The notes under the pieces: model-generated | What the model was told of the DNA's origin: nothing | Database searches by the model: none | The model's input: the letters and a program-made list of their open reading frames with translations, nothing else | NCBI GenBank assembly: GCA_035700805.1 | Contig: DASSOG010000063.1 | Location: 1 to 64,000 of the forward strand | Direction: 5' to 3' | DNA: 64,000 nucleotides | Origin: JAGWRI01 sp035700805 | Lineage (GTDB): Bacteria > Gemmatimonadota > Gemmatimonadetes > Gemmatimonadales > Gemmatimonadaceae | Shown here: in pieces, positions 23,861 to 32,923 of the stretch | Position numbering within the stretch: position 1 is the first letter of the stretch | How the letters are laid out: each line of letters begins with the position of its first letter | Translations under genes and position numbers: made by a program

Positions 23861-25323
23861 GGATCCGCCGATCCGGCGTTCGCGGGGGCGGTGAGCCATT
23901 CGATGGCCGCGTCGATCCGGGCCAGCGAACGCTCGCGTCCCACGAGCACCAGCACGTCAAAGATGCCAGGACTCACGCTCAGGCCGGTGAGCGCCACGCG
24001 CAGCGGCTGGAACACCTTGCCGCCACTGAGGCCGCGGCTGTCGGCCAGCGCGCGGAGGGCGGCTTCCATGGCGGACGGCTCCCACGCCTCGAGGGCGGCA
24101 AGAGTTTCGCGTTCGGCGCGCAGCAGCTCGGCCGTGGCGGGACGGTCCTTCCATTGCCTGGCCACCGCATCGGGGGCGTAGTCGATCGTGTCACGCAGGA
24201 ACGGTGCAGCCTGCCGTACGATATCGTCAATAGTCCGCGAGCGGATCTTGAGCTGGTCGAGCAGCGTCAGGTACCAGTCGCGCCGGGCGGCCAGCGCGTC
24301 GGCCGTCGTGAGGCCCGCGGCCACCAGGGCCGGCGTGACCCGGGGCTCCACCTCGGCGCTGCTCATCAGGCTCAGGTGCTGGCCGTTCATCCACTCCAGC
24401 TTGGCCGGGTCGAACACCGACGCCTTCTTCAGCAGTCCGTCGGTGGCAAAGAGCTCGATCATCCGCGGCAGCGTCATCACCTCGATGTCGTGGCCGGGCG
24501 ACCATCCCAGGAGGGCCAGGAAGTTGAGCATCGCCTGCGGCAGGATGCCCATGTGCTGGTAGTCGCCCACGGCGGTGGCGCCATGGCGCTTGCTCAGCTT
24601 CTTCCCGTCCAGGCCGTGGATCATGGGAAGGTGCGCGAACGTGGGGAGTTGCCCGCCCAAGGCGTGGTAAAGCATGATCTGCTTGGGCGTATTCGAGATG
24701 TGGTCGTCGCCGCGCATGACGACCGTGATGCGCATGGCCAGGTCGTCCGAGACCACCGCCAGGTTGTAGATGGGCGTGCCGTCGGAGCGGAGGATGACGA
24801 AATCCTCGATGTCCTTGTTCGGGAAGCTGATCGTGCCATGGACCAGGTCGTCCCACGTGGTGGTGCCGTCGGGTACGCGGAAGCGGACCGTGAACGGCGT
24901 GCCGGCGCTCACGCGGCGATCCACCTCGGCGCGGGGCAGCGCGTCGCAGCGGCGGTCGTACTTGAACGGTTCGCCGCGCGTCTCGGCGTCGTGGCGTCGC
25001 TCGTCCAGTTCATCGCGCGTGCAGAAGCAGCGGTAGGCGGCGCCTGAGTCCAGGAGCCGGGCGGCGTCGGCCTGATGCCGAGCCAGGTTGGCGCCCTGAT
25101 AGACCACCTCTTCGTCCCAGCCCAGTCCCAGCCAGTTCAGCCCGTCGAAGATGGCCCGCGTGCTGTCGTCGGTGCTGCGCGCGCGGTCCGTGTCCTCGAT
25201 GCGGAGCAGGAACTGGCCGCCGTACTTCCTGGCATACAGCCAGTTGAAGAGTGCCGTGCGGGCGCCGCCGACGTGGAGGTAGCCGGTGGGGGACGGGGCG
25301 AAGCGGAGCCTTGGCGTGGTCAT
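23857..25323 (-). CDS. gltX: Glutamyl-tRNA synthetase
   Basis: A class I synthetase of 488 residues that charges tRNA-Glu, and in many bacteria also tRNA-Gln before amidation by GatCAB. The HIGH-type motif appears as PSPTGYLHVGGARTALF near residues 10-26. A Cys/His zinc region (YRCFCTRDELDERRHD) follows, and KLSKRHGATAVG is the KMSKS loop. The C-terminal anticodon-binding region is intact. Whether it is discriminating cannot be judged from the window, and no glutaminyl-tRNA synthetase is seen. It is preceded by tRNA-Ser(GCU) and its terminator, and overlaps the LexA-like gene by 4 bp. Confidence 0.97.
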   Translation of the reverse strand: MTTPRLRFAPSPTGYLHVGGARTALFNWLYARKYGGQFLLRIEDTDRARSTDDSTRAIFDGLNWLGLGWDEEVVYQGANLARHQADAARLLDSGAAYRCFCTRDELDERRHDAETRGEPFKYDRRCDALPRAEVDRRVSAGTPFTVRFRVPDGTTTWDDLVHGTISFPNKDIEDFVILRSDGTPIYNLAVVSDDLAMRITVVMRGDDHISNTPKQIMLYHALGGQLPTFAHLPMIHGLDGKKLSKRHGATAVGDYQHMGILPQAMLNFLALLGWSPGHDIEVMTLPRMIELFATDGLLKKASVFDPAKLEWMNGQHLSLMSSAEVEPRVTPALVAAGLTTADALAARRDWYLTLLDQLKIRSRTIDDIVRQAAPFLRDTIDYAPDAVARQWKDRPATAELLRAERETLAALEAWEPSAMEAALRALADSRGLSGGKVFQPLRVALTGLSVSPGIFDVLVLVGRERSLARIDAAIEWLTAPANAGSADP

Positions 25324-25406
25324 GAATCTGGTTGGACCGGTCGGAGAAGGGCCCGTTGGGAGCCGGGCAACCCCTGGGACGGGGGCTCGACCCCGGCACG
25401 GGCCTG

Positions 25407-25437
25407 AAAAGGGACGGGCCCGCGTGGCGCGGGCCCG
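25407..25437 (-). terminator. Rho-independent terminator after tRNA-Ser(GCU)
   Basis: Read on the minus strand just past the tRNA 3' end: a perfect 10-bp stem CGGGCCCGCG / CGCGGGCCCG with a 3-nt loop (25415-25437), followed by CCTTTT. This is the clearest terminator in the window. Confidence 0.75.
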
Positions 25438-25439
25438 AA

Positions 25440-25530
25440 CGGAGACGGAGGGATTCGAACCCTCGATAGGGCTTTTAGGCCCTATAACGGTTTAGCAAAC
25501 CGCCGCCTTCAGCCTCTCGGCCACGTCTCC
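25440..25530 (-). tRNA. tRNA-Ser (anticodon GCU)
   Basis: A 91-nt class II tRNA. The acceptor stem is GGAGACG / CGTCTCC with discriminator G. The anticodon loop TTGCTAA (GCT) sits on the GGTT/AACC side of the stem. A long variable arm TATAGGGC/GCCCTATC and the T loop TTCGAAT are present. CCA is not encoded. The long variable arm is diagnostic of Ser. Confidence 0.96.
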
Positions 25531-25868
25531 AGCGGTGCAAGTGGCAGAATCTAGGCGTGCGGATGGGGTGGTTCAACCGGAATGTGATCTCTGGACGGCG
25601 TCATCCAACGAAATCCGGCGGGCGGCGAGCCCCGCCGGACCCCGCCGGATCTGGCCGGACATGCTGGCGACAGATTGAGGTTCAGGCGTGCGAAATCCGC
25701 AGGCGGCTGGTCACCTAACTCTTGCGTTTGCAACGGCATGGCGCTATTTAACCAACCTGTCACGATCCTGACAACGAATGGTTTGGGCCATGCGTAGAGG
25801 GCGTGGTCCATCATGCGGTCGTGGTGCGTGGGGCTCCCTTTTTCGCCGACTCTCGAGGTACCCAGTCA
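25531..25868. other. Intergenic region before the second TonB receptor
   Basis: A 338-bp stretch without a supportable gene. It holds a 10-bp inverted repeat (ATCCGGCGGG at 25613-25622 with CCCGCCGGAT at 25641-25650), two tandem copies of CCCGCCGGA at 25631-25649, and a possible promoter at 25722-25750. The short leftward frame across it has no recognisable features. Confidence 0.5.
25722..25750 (+). promoter_or_regulatory. Possible sigma-70 promoter for the TonB receptor
   Basis: TTGCGT (25722-25727) and TATTTA (25745-25750) are separated by 17 bp, with the receptor start 119 bp downstream. The hexamers are moderate matches; this is a guess from sequence. Confidence 0.35.
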
Positions 25869-28199
25869 ATGAAGCGATTCGTGCTCGGAATTCTGACCCT
25901 CTGCCTGCCGGTGGTGCTGCAGGCGCAAGTGACCATTCAGGGAAAGGTGGTGGACCAGCAGTCGGGGGCGCCGGTGGTTGGCGCGGCCGTTGCGATTCCC
26001 GGTACGGGGCTCGGCGCGCTGACCGACCAGTCGGGGGCGTTCTCGTTCACGTCGCCGACGGCGGTTTCGAGCGTGCATGTGTCGCGGTTCGGGTACGTCA
26101 CCAAGGATGTGGCGGTCACGGGCAGCGCCGCCCTCACGATCCAGCTCACGCCGCAGGCGACGGAGCTGGCCGGGGTGCAGGTGGTGGCCAACAAGCCGAC
26201 GCCGTCCACGGTGGTGATCACGCGCACCGACCTGGAGAAGGGGAACGGCATCTCGCTGGAGGGCGCCATCAACTCCATTCCGGGGCTCTTCATGCAGTCG
26301 CGTTCGCCGTTTGGCGGGGCGCGCATCACCATTCGCGGGTACTACCCGAGCACCACCGGCCAGAGTGCCAACTTCAATGGGCTGGGCTATCAGGTTTTCC
26401 TGAACGATATCCCGGTGACGGACGCGACGGGCACGTCCGTGCTGGATGACATCGATTACGCCACGCTGGGCCGGGTGGACGTGACCAAGGGGCCGGCGTC
26501 GAGTGAGTGGGGCAGCTTCATTGGCGGGGCGATTCGCTTCACCACGTTGCGGCCACCCATGAACCAGACGTCGCTGAGCCAGCAGGTGGAGAGCGGCACG
26601 AACAACCTGCTGCGCTCCACTTCGACATTCCAGACGGCCAATGACCACTCCGATATCACGGTGAACTATGGCCACCAGCAGTACGACTCCTTCCGTCCGC
26701 ACAGTGCGTCTGGCAAGGAGTTCTGGCGTGCCAACGGCGACTTCGTGGTGGGGGACAACCAGACCGTGAGCGGGTTCTTTGGCTACACGCGGAGCTTTGA
26801 GGAGCTGGCCGGCGAGATTGACACCCCGGATTTCTACGCGCGTCGTCCCGTGAGCAGTGCCGGCTACCTGGCGAACGACTCGCATGTGGCGCTCACCACC
26901 GTGCTGGCCGGCATCTCCGACCACTACCGTATCAACGATCACTTCAGCAACCAGACCGCGGTATTCACCGGCGGCAAGAAGTCCGGGCAGCCCTTTGCCC
27001 ACGGGTTCACCGACGTGAACCAGTTCAACATGGGTTTCCGGTCGGTGTTTGACTACGCGGCGCAGCTTGGTGATGGCGTGGGCCTCACCGGCAACCTGGG
27101 CGGGATGATGCAGCAGTCCACGCTGTCCCAGATGGGCGTGTTCATCGTGCCCGCGCCACCCAACCCCCAGCGACCCAACGCGCAGGAGAACTACGCCGTG
27201 AACACGTCGCTGTTCACGGAGTGGAACCTGGCGGTGCCGGGCGCCCTGACCTTCACGGTGGGCGGCAGCCTGAATCGCAACGTGTTTTCCATCCGCAACA
27301 TGTTGCCCGGGGGCTCGTTCAACGACACGACGGTGGCCGAGACGCGGACGTTTGACTGGACGTTCACGCCGCGCGTGGCGGTGACCAAGGGCATTGGCCG
27401 TTCGGCCTCGGTGTACGCCAGCGTGAGCACCGGCTACACCCCGCCACTGCTGGGCGACGCGATTGCCAGCGACGGCACGGTGAACCTGGGCCTCAAGCCG
27501 GAACGCGCGGTGCAGTATGAAGTGGGTACCCAGGGTTCCTTTATGGACGACAAGCTCTCGGCCTCGCTGGCCCTGTTTGACCTGGAGAACAACGACAAGC
27601 TGGTGGCGCAGCGGTCCGGCGCGGTGAGCTTTACCACCAACGCCGGCAAGCAGCGGAACCAGGGGCTGGAGGCTTCGCTGAGCCTCGACGCCCTCCAGAA
27701 CAAGGACGGCGTGCTGACCGCCCTGCGGCCGTGGGTGTCGTACGCCTACACGAATGCCAAGTTCGTGGCGTTCAAGAGCGACAACAACAACGATGCCAAC
27801 ACGGTGGATTACTCGGGCAACTTCGTGCCGCGCGTGCCGAAGAACACGTTTGCCGCCGGCGTCGATGCTGACACGCACGTCGGGGTCTCATTCTCGGCGA
27901 ACTACCAGCAGGTGGACCAGGTGCCGGTCACGCTGAACAACGACCTGTATGTGAAGGGCTATGGCACGCTCGGGGCGCGCGTCGGCTACAAGACGCTGCT
28001 CACGCCGCACTGGCAGCTCAACCTCTTTGCCGGCGGCACGAACCTGACGAGCGCGACGTCGTACGCGTTCCTCTTCGTCGGGCCAAACGCGCAAAAGCTC
28101 TCATCGGCCGTGGTGGGTGGCACGGGTGACGGGTACATCATCCCGGCCCCGTACAACGCGCAGTACTACGGCAACGTGACGCTCCGCTACATCTTCTGA
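25869..28199 (+). CDS. TonB-dependent receptor with carboxypeptidase-like regulatory domain (second)
   Basis: An outer-membrane receptor of 776 residues: signal peptide ending VVLQAQ, CarboxypepD_reg-like domain (VTIQGKVVDQQSGAPVVGAA, residues 19-100), then plug (RTDLEKGNGISLEGAINSIPG; VTKGPASSEWGSFIGGAIRF). A large barrel ends in YGNVTLRYIF with the C-terminal Phe needed for barrel assembly. It is more like iron-chelate (FecA-type) receptors with GYTPPLL and LKPERAVQYEVG motifs; ligand not determinable. The ATG at 25869 starts the signal peptide; a start at 25803 would add residues ahead of it. It stands alone between a tRNA and a terminator. Confidence 0.9.
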   Translation: MKRFVLGILTLCLPVVLQAQVTIQGKVVDQQSGAPVVGAAVAIPGTGLGALTDQSGAFSFTSPTAVSSVHVSRFGYVTKDVAVTGSAALTIQLTPQATELAGVQVVANKPTPSTVVITRTDLEKGNGISLEGAINSIPGLFMQSRSPFGGARITIRGYYPSTTGQSANFNGLGYQVFLNDIPVTDATGTSVLDDIDYATLGRVDVTKGPASSEWGSFIGGAIRFTTLRPPMNQTSLSQQVESGTNNLLRSTSTFQTANDHSDITVNYGHQQYDSFRPHSASGKEFWRANGDFVVGDNQTVSGFFGYTRSFEELAGEIDTPDFYARRPVSSAGYLANDSHVALTTVLAGISDHYRINDHFSNQTAVFTGGKKSGQPFAHGFTDVNQFNMGFRSVFDYAAQLGDGVGLTGNLGGMMQQSTLSQMGVFIVPAPPNPQRPNAQENYAVNTSLFTEWNLAVPGALTFTVGGSLNRNVFSIRNMLPGGSFNDTTVAETRTFDWTFTPRVAVTKGIGRSASVYASVSTGYTPPLLGDAIASDGTVNLGLKPERAVQYEVGTQGSFMDDKLSASLALFDLENNDKLVAQRSGAVSFTTNAGKQRNQGLEASLSLDALQNKDGVLTALRPWVSYAYTNAKFVAFKSDNNNDANTVDYSGNFVPRVPKNTFAAGVDADTHVGVSFSANYQQVDQVPVTLNNDLYVKGYGTLGARVGYKTLLTPHWQLNLFAGGTNLTSATSYAFLFVGPNAQKLSSAVVGGTGDGYIIPAPYNAQYYGNVTLRYIF

Positions 28200-28253
28200 G
28201 CGGGGTCACCGGAAGGACCGCGGGCCTTTGAAGGGGGACCCGCGGATGTGCGG

Positions 28254-28281
28254 CGGGGTCGGGGCGAAAGCTCCGGCCCCG
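28254..28281 (+). terminator. Stem-loop with GAAA tetraloop after the TonB receptor
   Basis: CGGGGTCGGGGC pairs with GCTCCGGCCCCG around a GAAA loop: twelve pairs, two of them G-T. It lies 55 bp after the stop and is followed by a short TTT. Probable terminator. Confidence 0.5.
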
Positions 28282-28360
28282 TCGTGCTTTGCCGGGTACC
28301 GCGTCGGAGGGGCAGCCCCGGACGAGATGCCCGCCATCCGGCTTCAGCACCGGGCGGCAG

Positions 28361-29689
28361 CTACCGGCCGCCGCCCCCACCGCCCCCGCTCAGTCGTGGA
28401 TTCACGATGTTGTTGAAGATCGAGCCGAAGGTGTAGCTGATGCCCATCCGGACCGAAAAGCGGTAGCTCGTCGCGAGCGAGCGGAGGTCAAGCAGCACTT
28501 CCTGTTCCGTGGCATCGCCGCGCGGCAGGTAGAGCTGGTTGTTCACCCGTGAGGCATCGACGTTCATGTTGAGGGAGAATCCCCGGAACAGGCGGAAATT
28601 CCCGTCCAGGGATGAGGTGACCGCGTACTTGGATGCATCGTGGAGGTATTGGCTTCCCTTGACCGAGAAACTGAAGTCCCCCCACGGCTGCGTCAGGTCG
28701 TAGCTCACCCGCAACGAGTGATCGAACAGAGTTTCGCGGGTCTTCCCGTACAGCGTCTCCTCGTAATAGCGCACGTCAGTGGCACCCACGGTGTAGGTGG
28801 CGGTGAGCTGCCGCCGCTGGAACTCCTCGTAGGGGAAGAAACTGAATTCCACGGCTGGCGCGAGCCGCAGCGCCTCGAGCTGGTTCTGGCTGGTGGACGA
28901 GTGCAGCGAGGCCGTGCCGCCCAGCGACCAGTGCGGACCCCGGCTCTTCACCGCGAAGGCCGACGCGTCATAGCTGTTGGTGTAACTCGTGAGCTTTGAG
29001 CCGTCGCTGAACGTGAAGTGGCGTTCATTGTACTCCACCTTCCCATTGAAGCGCAGGTGCCAGGCCGCGGTGGTCCGGTCGGCATTGATGGAGCTGTTGG
29101 TGGACATGCGCCGGGAGGACGACTCGCTGGAGCCTGAGCCGCCGAGGTTGACCCGGAACACCCAGAAGCTCCACGGATCCTCCTCGGGGGTCGTGGGCGT
29201 CACCTCGCCCTCCTGGGGCGGGATGTATCGGACGGCCAGCCGGCCGATGGTGTGCGTCTCGTTGAGGTAGGGAATGAGCGCGAGCTTGAGGTACCGGACG
29301 ATGGCGGCCCGTTCCTCATCGTTCGTGGAGCCCTGCGGCGTGGAGAAGCTGAGCGTATCCACCCGCCCGGCAAAGCGGTCCTGCCCGATGAGCGTCATGG
29401 TGTACGAGCGCCCGCCACCGCCGGTGTGTTCATCCGTGAACAGCACGTGCACGTCGGCCTCCGTCCGGTCGCGGACGTAGTCGATGAACGGGATCTCGGT
29501 CCGCAGGTAGTCCATGCGGCAGGGGCAGTGATCCACGAACACGCGGATCGTGGAGCTGTCGGGTGCCGTGGCCTCCGCCCGGGCGTCGCCCGCGGGAACC
29601 TGCGCGGTTGCGGGCGATGGGGCGGGGGCGATGAGGAGGGTAGCGAGCAGGAGCTGCGGCGTGAGCAAGCACGCGAGCCGAGGGGGCAT
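28361..29689 (-). CDS. Exported beta-barrel protein, probable outer membrane
   Basis: A protein of 442 residues with a signal peptide ending PATAQ. Residues 45-150 form a first domain beginning STIRVFVDHCPCRMDYLR. From about 200 the chain alternates strands and turns (LRFNGKVEYNERHFTFSDG, FSVKGSQYLHDASKYAVTSS), typical of a beta-barrel, ending with a Gly-rich tail (SGGGGGGGGR). The HCPCRMDY motif is distinctive, but I do not know the family. The start is the ATG at 29689; the longer frame runs through tRNA-Ser. It converges on the TonB-receptor gene. Confidence 0.75.
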   Translation of the reverse strand: MPPRLACLLTPQLLLATLLIAPAPSPATAQVPAGDARAEATAPDSSTIRVFVDHCPCRMDYLRTEIPFIDYVRDRTEADVHVLFTDEHTGGGGRSYTMTLIGQDRFAGRVDTLSFSTPQGSTNDEERAAIVRYLKLALIPYLNETHTIGRLAVRYIPPQEGEVTPTTPEEDPWSFWVFRVNLGGSGSSESSSRRMSTNSSINADRTTAAWHLRFNGKVEYNERHFTFSDGSKLTSYTNSYDASAFAVKSRGPHWSLGGTASLHSSTSQNQLEALRLAPAVEFSFFPYEEFQRRQLTATYTVGATDVRYYEETLYGKTRETLFDHSLRVSYDLTQPWGDFSFSVKGSQYLHDASKYAVTSSLDGNFRLFRGFSLNMNVDASRVNNQLYLPRGDATEQEVLLDLRSLATSYRFSVRMGISYTFGSIFNNIVNPRLSGGGGGGGR

Positions 29690-29752
29690 GGTGGGTGCGT
29701 TGGCGGACGGGGAGGAACGAAAGGTGCGGCCCCACGGGAGCCACGCGGACGA

Positions 29753-29837
29753 CGGAGGGCACAGGATTCGAACCTGTAAGCCGCTTGCGCGGCGCCGGTT
29801 TTCAAGACCGGTGCAATAGCCGTTCTGCCAGCCCTCC
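29753..29837 (-). tRNA. tRNA-Ser (anticodon UGA)
   Basis: An 85-nt class II tRNA. The acceptor GGAGGGC pairs with GCCCTCC, discriminator G. The anticodon loop CTTGAAA (TGA) is held by ACCGG/CCGGC. The variable arm GCCGCGCAAGCGGC and T loop TTCGAAT are present. The anticodon is UGA, not the UCA of selenocysteine tRNA. It lies 63 bp upstream of the barrel protein gene on the same strand. Confidence 0.96.
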
Positions 29838-29945
29838 CAGCACTCCCAATTTAACCGCGGAACCCCTGCCCGGTGGCCGCTGGCCCGGGGGGCCGGAGTA
29901 AATGACCGGCGTCTCGTACCTGACTCGCGCCGCCGTTTACATTCG

Positions 29946-31532
29946 ATGGCAGAATGCGCACCGGAACCTGCAGTGGCTGACAGAGCCCCCGTCAACAAGT
30001 GGGTCGTGGCCGGCACCGTCCTGATTGGGACCATGATGGCCGTGCTCGATTCCAGCATCGTCAACGTGGCGCTGCCCGACATGCGCGGCAGCCTTGGCGC
30101 GACGGTGGACGAAATCACGTGGGTGATCACGGGCTACATCCTGTCCAACGTGATCATCATGCCCATCGTGAGCATGCTGAGCTCCCGGTATGGCCGCAAG
30201 AATTTCTACCTCGCGTCCATCGCCAGCTTCACGCTGGCCTCCATGGCCTGCGGCCTGGCCACGAGCCTTGGGGAGATGGTGGTGTGGCGCATCGTCCAGG
30301 GCATCGGCGGCGGGGTGCTCATCACGGTGTCGCAGGCCATCCTCCGGGAGACGTTCCCGCCGGAAGAGCAGGGGCTGGCCATGGGCATCTACGGCATGGG
30401 GGTCGTGCTGGCGCCGGCGTTCGGCCCCACGCTCGGCGGATGGATCACCGACCAGTATTCCTGGCGGTGGGTGTTCTTCATCAACGTGCCCATCGGCCTG
30501 CTGAACCTCTACCTCGTCACGCGCTACATCGAGGATCCGGCGTACCTGGTGCGTACCAAGGGGCGGATCGACTGGCCGGGCCTGGCACTCCTCACGGGCG
30601 GACTCGGCGCCCTGCAGTTGATGCTCGAGAACGGGGAGAAGGACAGCTGGTTCGACTCCCGGTTCATCACCTGGCTGGCCGTGGCCGCCGTGGTGGGCCT
30701 GGCGGTGTTCATCTGGCGCGAGCTCAGGTCGGACGACCCCGCCGTGGACCTGCGCCTGTTCGGGAACTCGACCTTTGCCGCGGCCACGACCATCGGCGCG
30801 ATCCTGGGGATGGGCCTGTACGCCGCCCTGTTCCTGCTGCCCCTGTTCCTGCAACAGACCCTGGGCTACAGCGCCATGGACTCGGGGCTCGTGCTCATGC
30901 CCCGCGGACTGGCGATGGGAGTCCTCATGCCGCTGGTCGGCAGGGCCTACAATCGAATCGGGCCGCGGATCCTGGTGGCGGTGGGGCTCGTGGTGAGCGC
31001 CTACTCCTTCTATGCGCTGTCGTCCCTGACGACGTCGGTGGGCTTCTGGGACCTCTTCTGGCCGCAGATGTGGCAGGGGGTAGGATTCGGCCTGATCTTC
31101 GTGGCGCTCAGCACGGCCGCCCTGGCGACGGTGGAGAAGTACCGCATGACGGCGGCATCCGGATTATATAATGTTGTCCGGCAGGTGGCGGGAAGTGTCG
31201 GGGTGGCGCTCTCCGCCACGCAGCTCACGAGCACCACGTCGCGGGTCCACGACCAGATCATCACCCACGTCACGACCACCGACCCCATCACGCGCGGCTG
31301 GCTGCACGCGGCCATCGCCGGCATGCAGGCGGCCGGATCGGATCTCCAGACGGCCACCCGGCAGGCGCTGACGCTCCTCAATGGCATGGTCAATCGACAG
31401 GCGGCGGTGATCGCGTACAACCACGTGTTCGTGCAGATCACCGTGCTCTTCGTGCTCTGCATTCCGCTGGCCTGGTTCCTGGGCAAGGTGCAGTTCGGGG
31501 CAGCAGGGGAGGCCGGCTTCATCGGCGAGTAG
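29946..31532 (+). CDS. DHA2-family (EmrB/QacA-type) multidrug efflux transporter
   Basis: A major facilitator of 528 residues with 14 predicted membrane helices. Markers are MMAVLDSSIVNVALPDM, ITWVITGYILSNVI, RYGRKNFYLAS, RIVQGIGGG and PTLGGWITDQYSWRWVFFIN, all typical of the proton/drug antiporter DHA2 family. A periplasmic loop lies around residues 420-470. Its EmrA-type partner and a regulator are absent nearby. It is rightward and alone, preceded by tRNA-Ser on the other strand and followed by a 15-bp tandem array. The AT-rich TTATATAAT at 31163-31171 is inside the frame. Confidence 0.93.
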   Translation: MAECAPEPAVADRAPVNKWVVAGTVLIGTMMAVLDSSIVNVALPDMRGSLGATVDEITWVITGYILSNVIIMPIVSMLSSRYGRKNFYLASIASFTLASMACGLATSLGEMVVWRIVQGIGGGVLITVSQAILRETFPPEEQGLAMGIYGMGVVLAPAFGPTLGGWITDQYSWRWVFFINVPIGLLNLYLVTRYIEDPAYLVRTKGRIDWPGLALLTGGLGALQLMLENGEKDSWFDSRFITWLAVAAVVGLAVFIWRELRSDDPAVDLRLFGNSTFAAATTIGAILGMGLYAALFLLPLFLQQTLGYSAMDSGLVLMPRGLAMGVLMPLVGRAYNRIGPRILVAVGLVVSAYSFYALSSLTTSVGFWDLFWPQMWQGVGFGLIFVALSTAALATVEKYRMTAASGLYNVVRQVAGSVGVALSATQLTSTTSRVHDQIITHVTTTDPITRGWLHAAIAGMQAAGSDLQTATRQALTLLNGMVNRQAAVIAYNHVFVQITVLFVLCIPLAWFLGKVQFGAAGEAGFIGE

Positions 31533-31615
31533 CGCCGGCTGGCGATGCGCCGGGTGGCGGTACACCGGCTGGCGGTACGCCGGCTGGCGGTTGGTGGTGC
31601 GCCGGGTGGCTGGTG
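31533..31615 (+). repeat. 15-bp tandem array after the MFS gene
   Basis: Four direct copies of a 15-bp unit (consensus CGCCGGSTGGCGRTR) at 31533-31547, 31548-31562, 31563-31577 and 31578-31592 begin right after the MFS stop codon. A fifth displaced copy starts at 31600. The rest of the gap to moeB (31616-31688) shows no gene. Confidence 0.85.
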
Positions 31616-31688
31616 CGGCGGGCCTGGTCCTGCACAGTCGCCGTGAGGCGAGGTCGCGGTGGGATGCCGCCGGGTTCGAGCCGCGATA

Positions 31689-32891
31689 TCAGTACTTTGC
31701 CATGGTCGGATCCACCTGGTCCGCCCACGCCAGGATTCCTCCCACGAGGTTGCGCGCCCTGGAAAATCCGCGCCGCTGGAGCTCGCGCACGGCTCGACCA
31801 CTCCGCTCGCCTGACCGGCACATCACCACGATCTCCCGGTCCGGGTTCAGCGTCGGGATGGCGGCCTCGAACCAACCCAGCGGAATGAGGCGCGCGCCGG
31901 CAATCGCCGCGATGGCCGCCTCCTCCGGTTCACGCACGTCGAGGAGGTCAAAGTCCTCGCCGAGATCCATCTTCCGCTTGAGTTCCGTGACACGGATGTC
32001 GCCGGTTTGCACGGGGACTTCCGCATGCGTCCCGACGCCCGGTACGCCGCAGAACTCGTCGTAGTCCTGCAGTTCGGTGATGGTGCGGGTGCCGCAGGCG
32101 GGGCACGCGGGATCGCGCTGCAGCTTCACCGTACGGAATTGCATATCGAGCGTGTTGACGAGCAACAGCCGTCCGGCCAGCGACGTGCCAAGCCCCAGCA
32201 GGAGCTTGATGGCTTCCGTGGCCTGGATGGTGCCGATGAGGCCGGGCAGGACGCCCAGCACGCCGCCCTCGGCGCAACTGGGAACCATGCCCGGTGGCGG
32301 CGGCACCGGAAAGAGGCAGCGGTAACACGGTCCGTCCGGTGTGGCGAACACGCTGGCCTGTCCCTCGAACCGGAAGATGCTGCCGTACACGTTGGGGATG
32401 CCCAGCAGCACGCACACATCGTTGGTCAGGTATCGCGTGCTGAAATTGTCGGTGCCATCCACGATCACGTCGTAGTCGCGCGCGATTTCCATCGCGTTGT
32501 CCGACCGGAAGGGCGCGTCGTACGTCCGGACCCGCACGTTCGGGTTGAGGTCGCGCAGGCGGTCGCGGGCGCTCTCCACCTTGCGATGACCCAGGGTGGA
32601 CGTGCCGTGGACGATCTGGCGTTGCAGGTTGCTGGCGTCCACCACGTCAAAGTCAATGATGCCCAGGGTCCCGACGCCGGCCGCGGCGAGGTAGAGCGAC
32701 ACGGGTGAGCCCAGTCCGCCCGCGCCAATGATCAGCACGCGTGACTGCTTGAGCCGTCGCTGGCCATCCATGCCCACCTCGGGCAGCAGCAGGTGGCGCG
32801 CGTACCGCGTCACCTCTTCGGCGCTGAGCTCCTGCGCGCTGCTGTCCGGTCCCGCACCCGTGAATTCCACAGTGGTCACCTCCGTGATCAA
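31689..32891 (-). CDS. moeB: MoeB/ThiF-type adenylyltransferase with C-terminal rhodanese domain
   Basis: A two-domain protein of 400 residues (MoeZ/MOCS3 type). Residues 25-275 form the E1-like adenylyltransferase with the ATP loop GAGGLGS (56-62), SNLQRQIVHG and a CPACG zinc motif. Residues about 300-395 are a rhodanese domain with active-site loop CRSGERSG (Cys about 358). It adenylates and sulfurates the C-terminal glycine of small ubiquitin-like carriers such as MoaD, ThiS or CysO. No carrier gene is in the window, so the pathway (molybdopterin, thiamin or cysteine) is open. It heads a leftward unit with no close partner. Confidence 0.92.
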   Translation of the reverse strand: MITEVTTVEFTGAGPDSSAQELSAEEVTRYARHLLLPEVGMDGQRRLKQSRVLIIGAGGLGSPVSLYLAAAGVGTLGIIDFDVVDASNLQRQIVHGTSTLGHRKVESARDRLRDLNPNVRVRTYDAPFRSDNAMEIARDYDVIVDGTDNFSTRYLTNDVCVLLGIPNVYGSIFRFEGQASVFATPDGPCYRCLFPVPPPPGMVPSCAEGGVLGVLPGLIGTIQATEAIKLLLGLGTSLAGRLLLVNTLDMQFRTVKLQRDPACPACGTRTITELQDYDEFCGVPGVGTHAEVPVQTGDIRVTELKRKMDLGEDFDLLDVREPEEAAIAAIAGARLIPLGWFEAAIPTLNPDREIVVMCRSGERSGRAVRELQRRGFSRARNLVGGILAWADQVDPTMAKY

Positions 32892-32923
32892 CCGTCCATC
32901 GTCGCTCCAGGCGACTCCGGACC

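Noticed and set aside
25866..27878. A 670-codon leftward open frame opposite the TonB receptor
   Set aside because: It is rich in Arg/His/Gly, has no domain, and lies entirely antisense to a well-supported receptor gene; GC-rich genes commonly throw such shadows.
29753..29837. Selenocysteine tRNA
   Set aside because: The anticodon is UGA, not UCA, and the acceptor is a normal 7-bp stem; it is tRNA-Ser.
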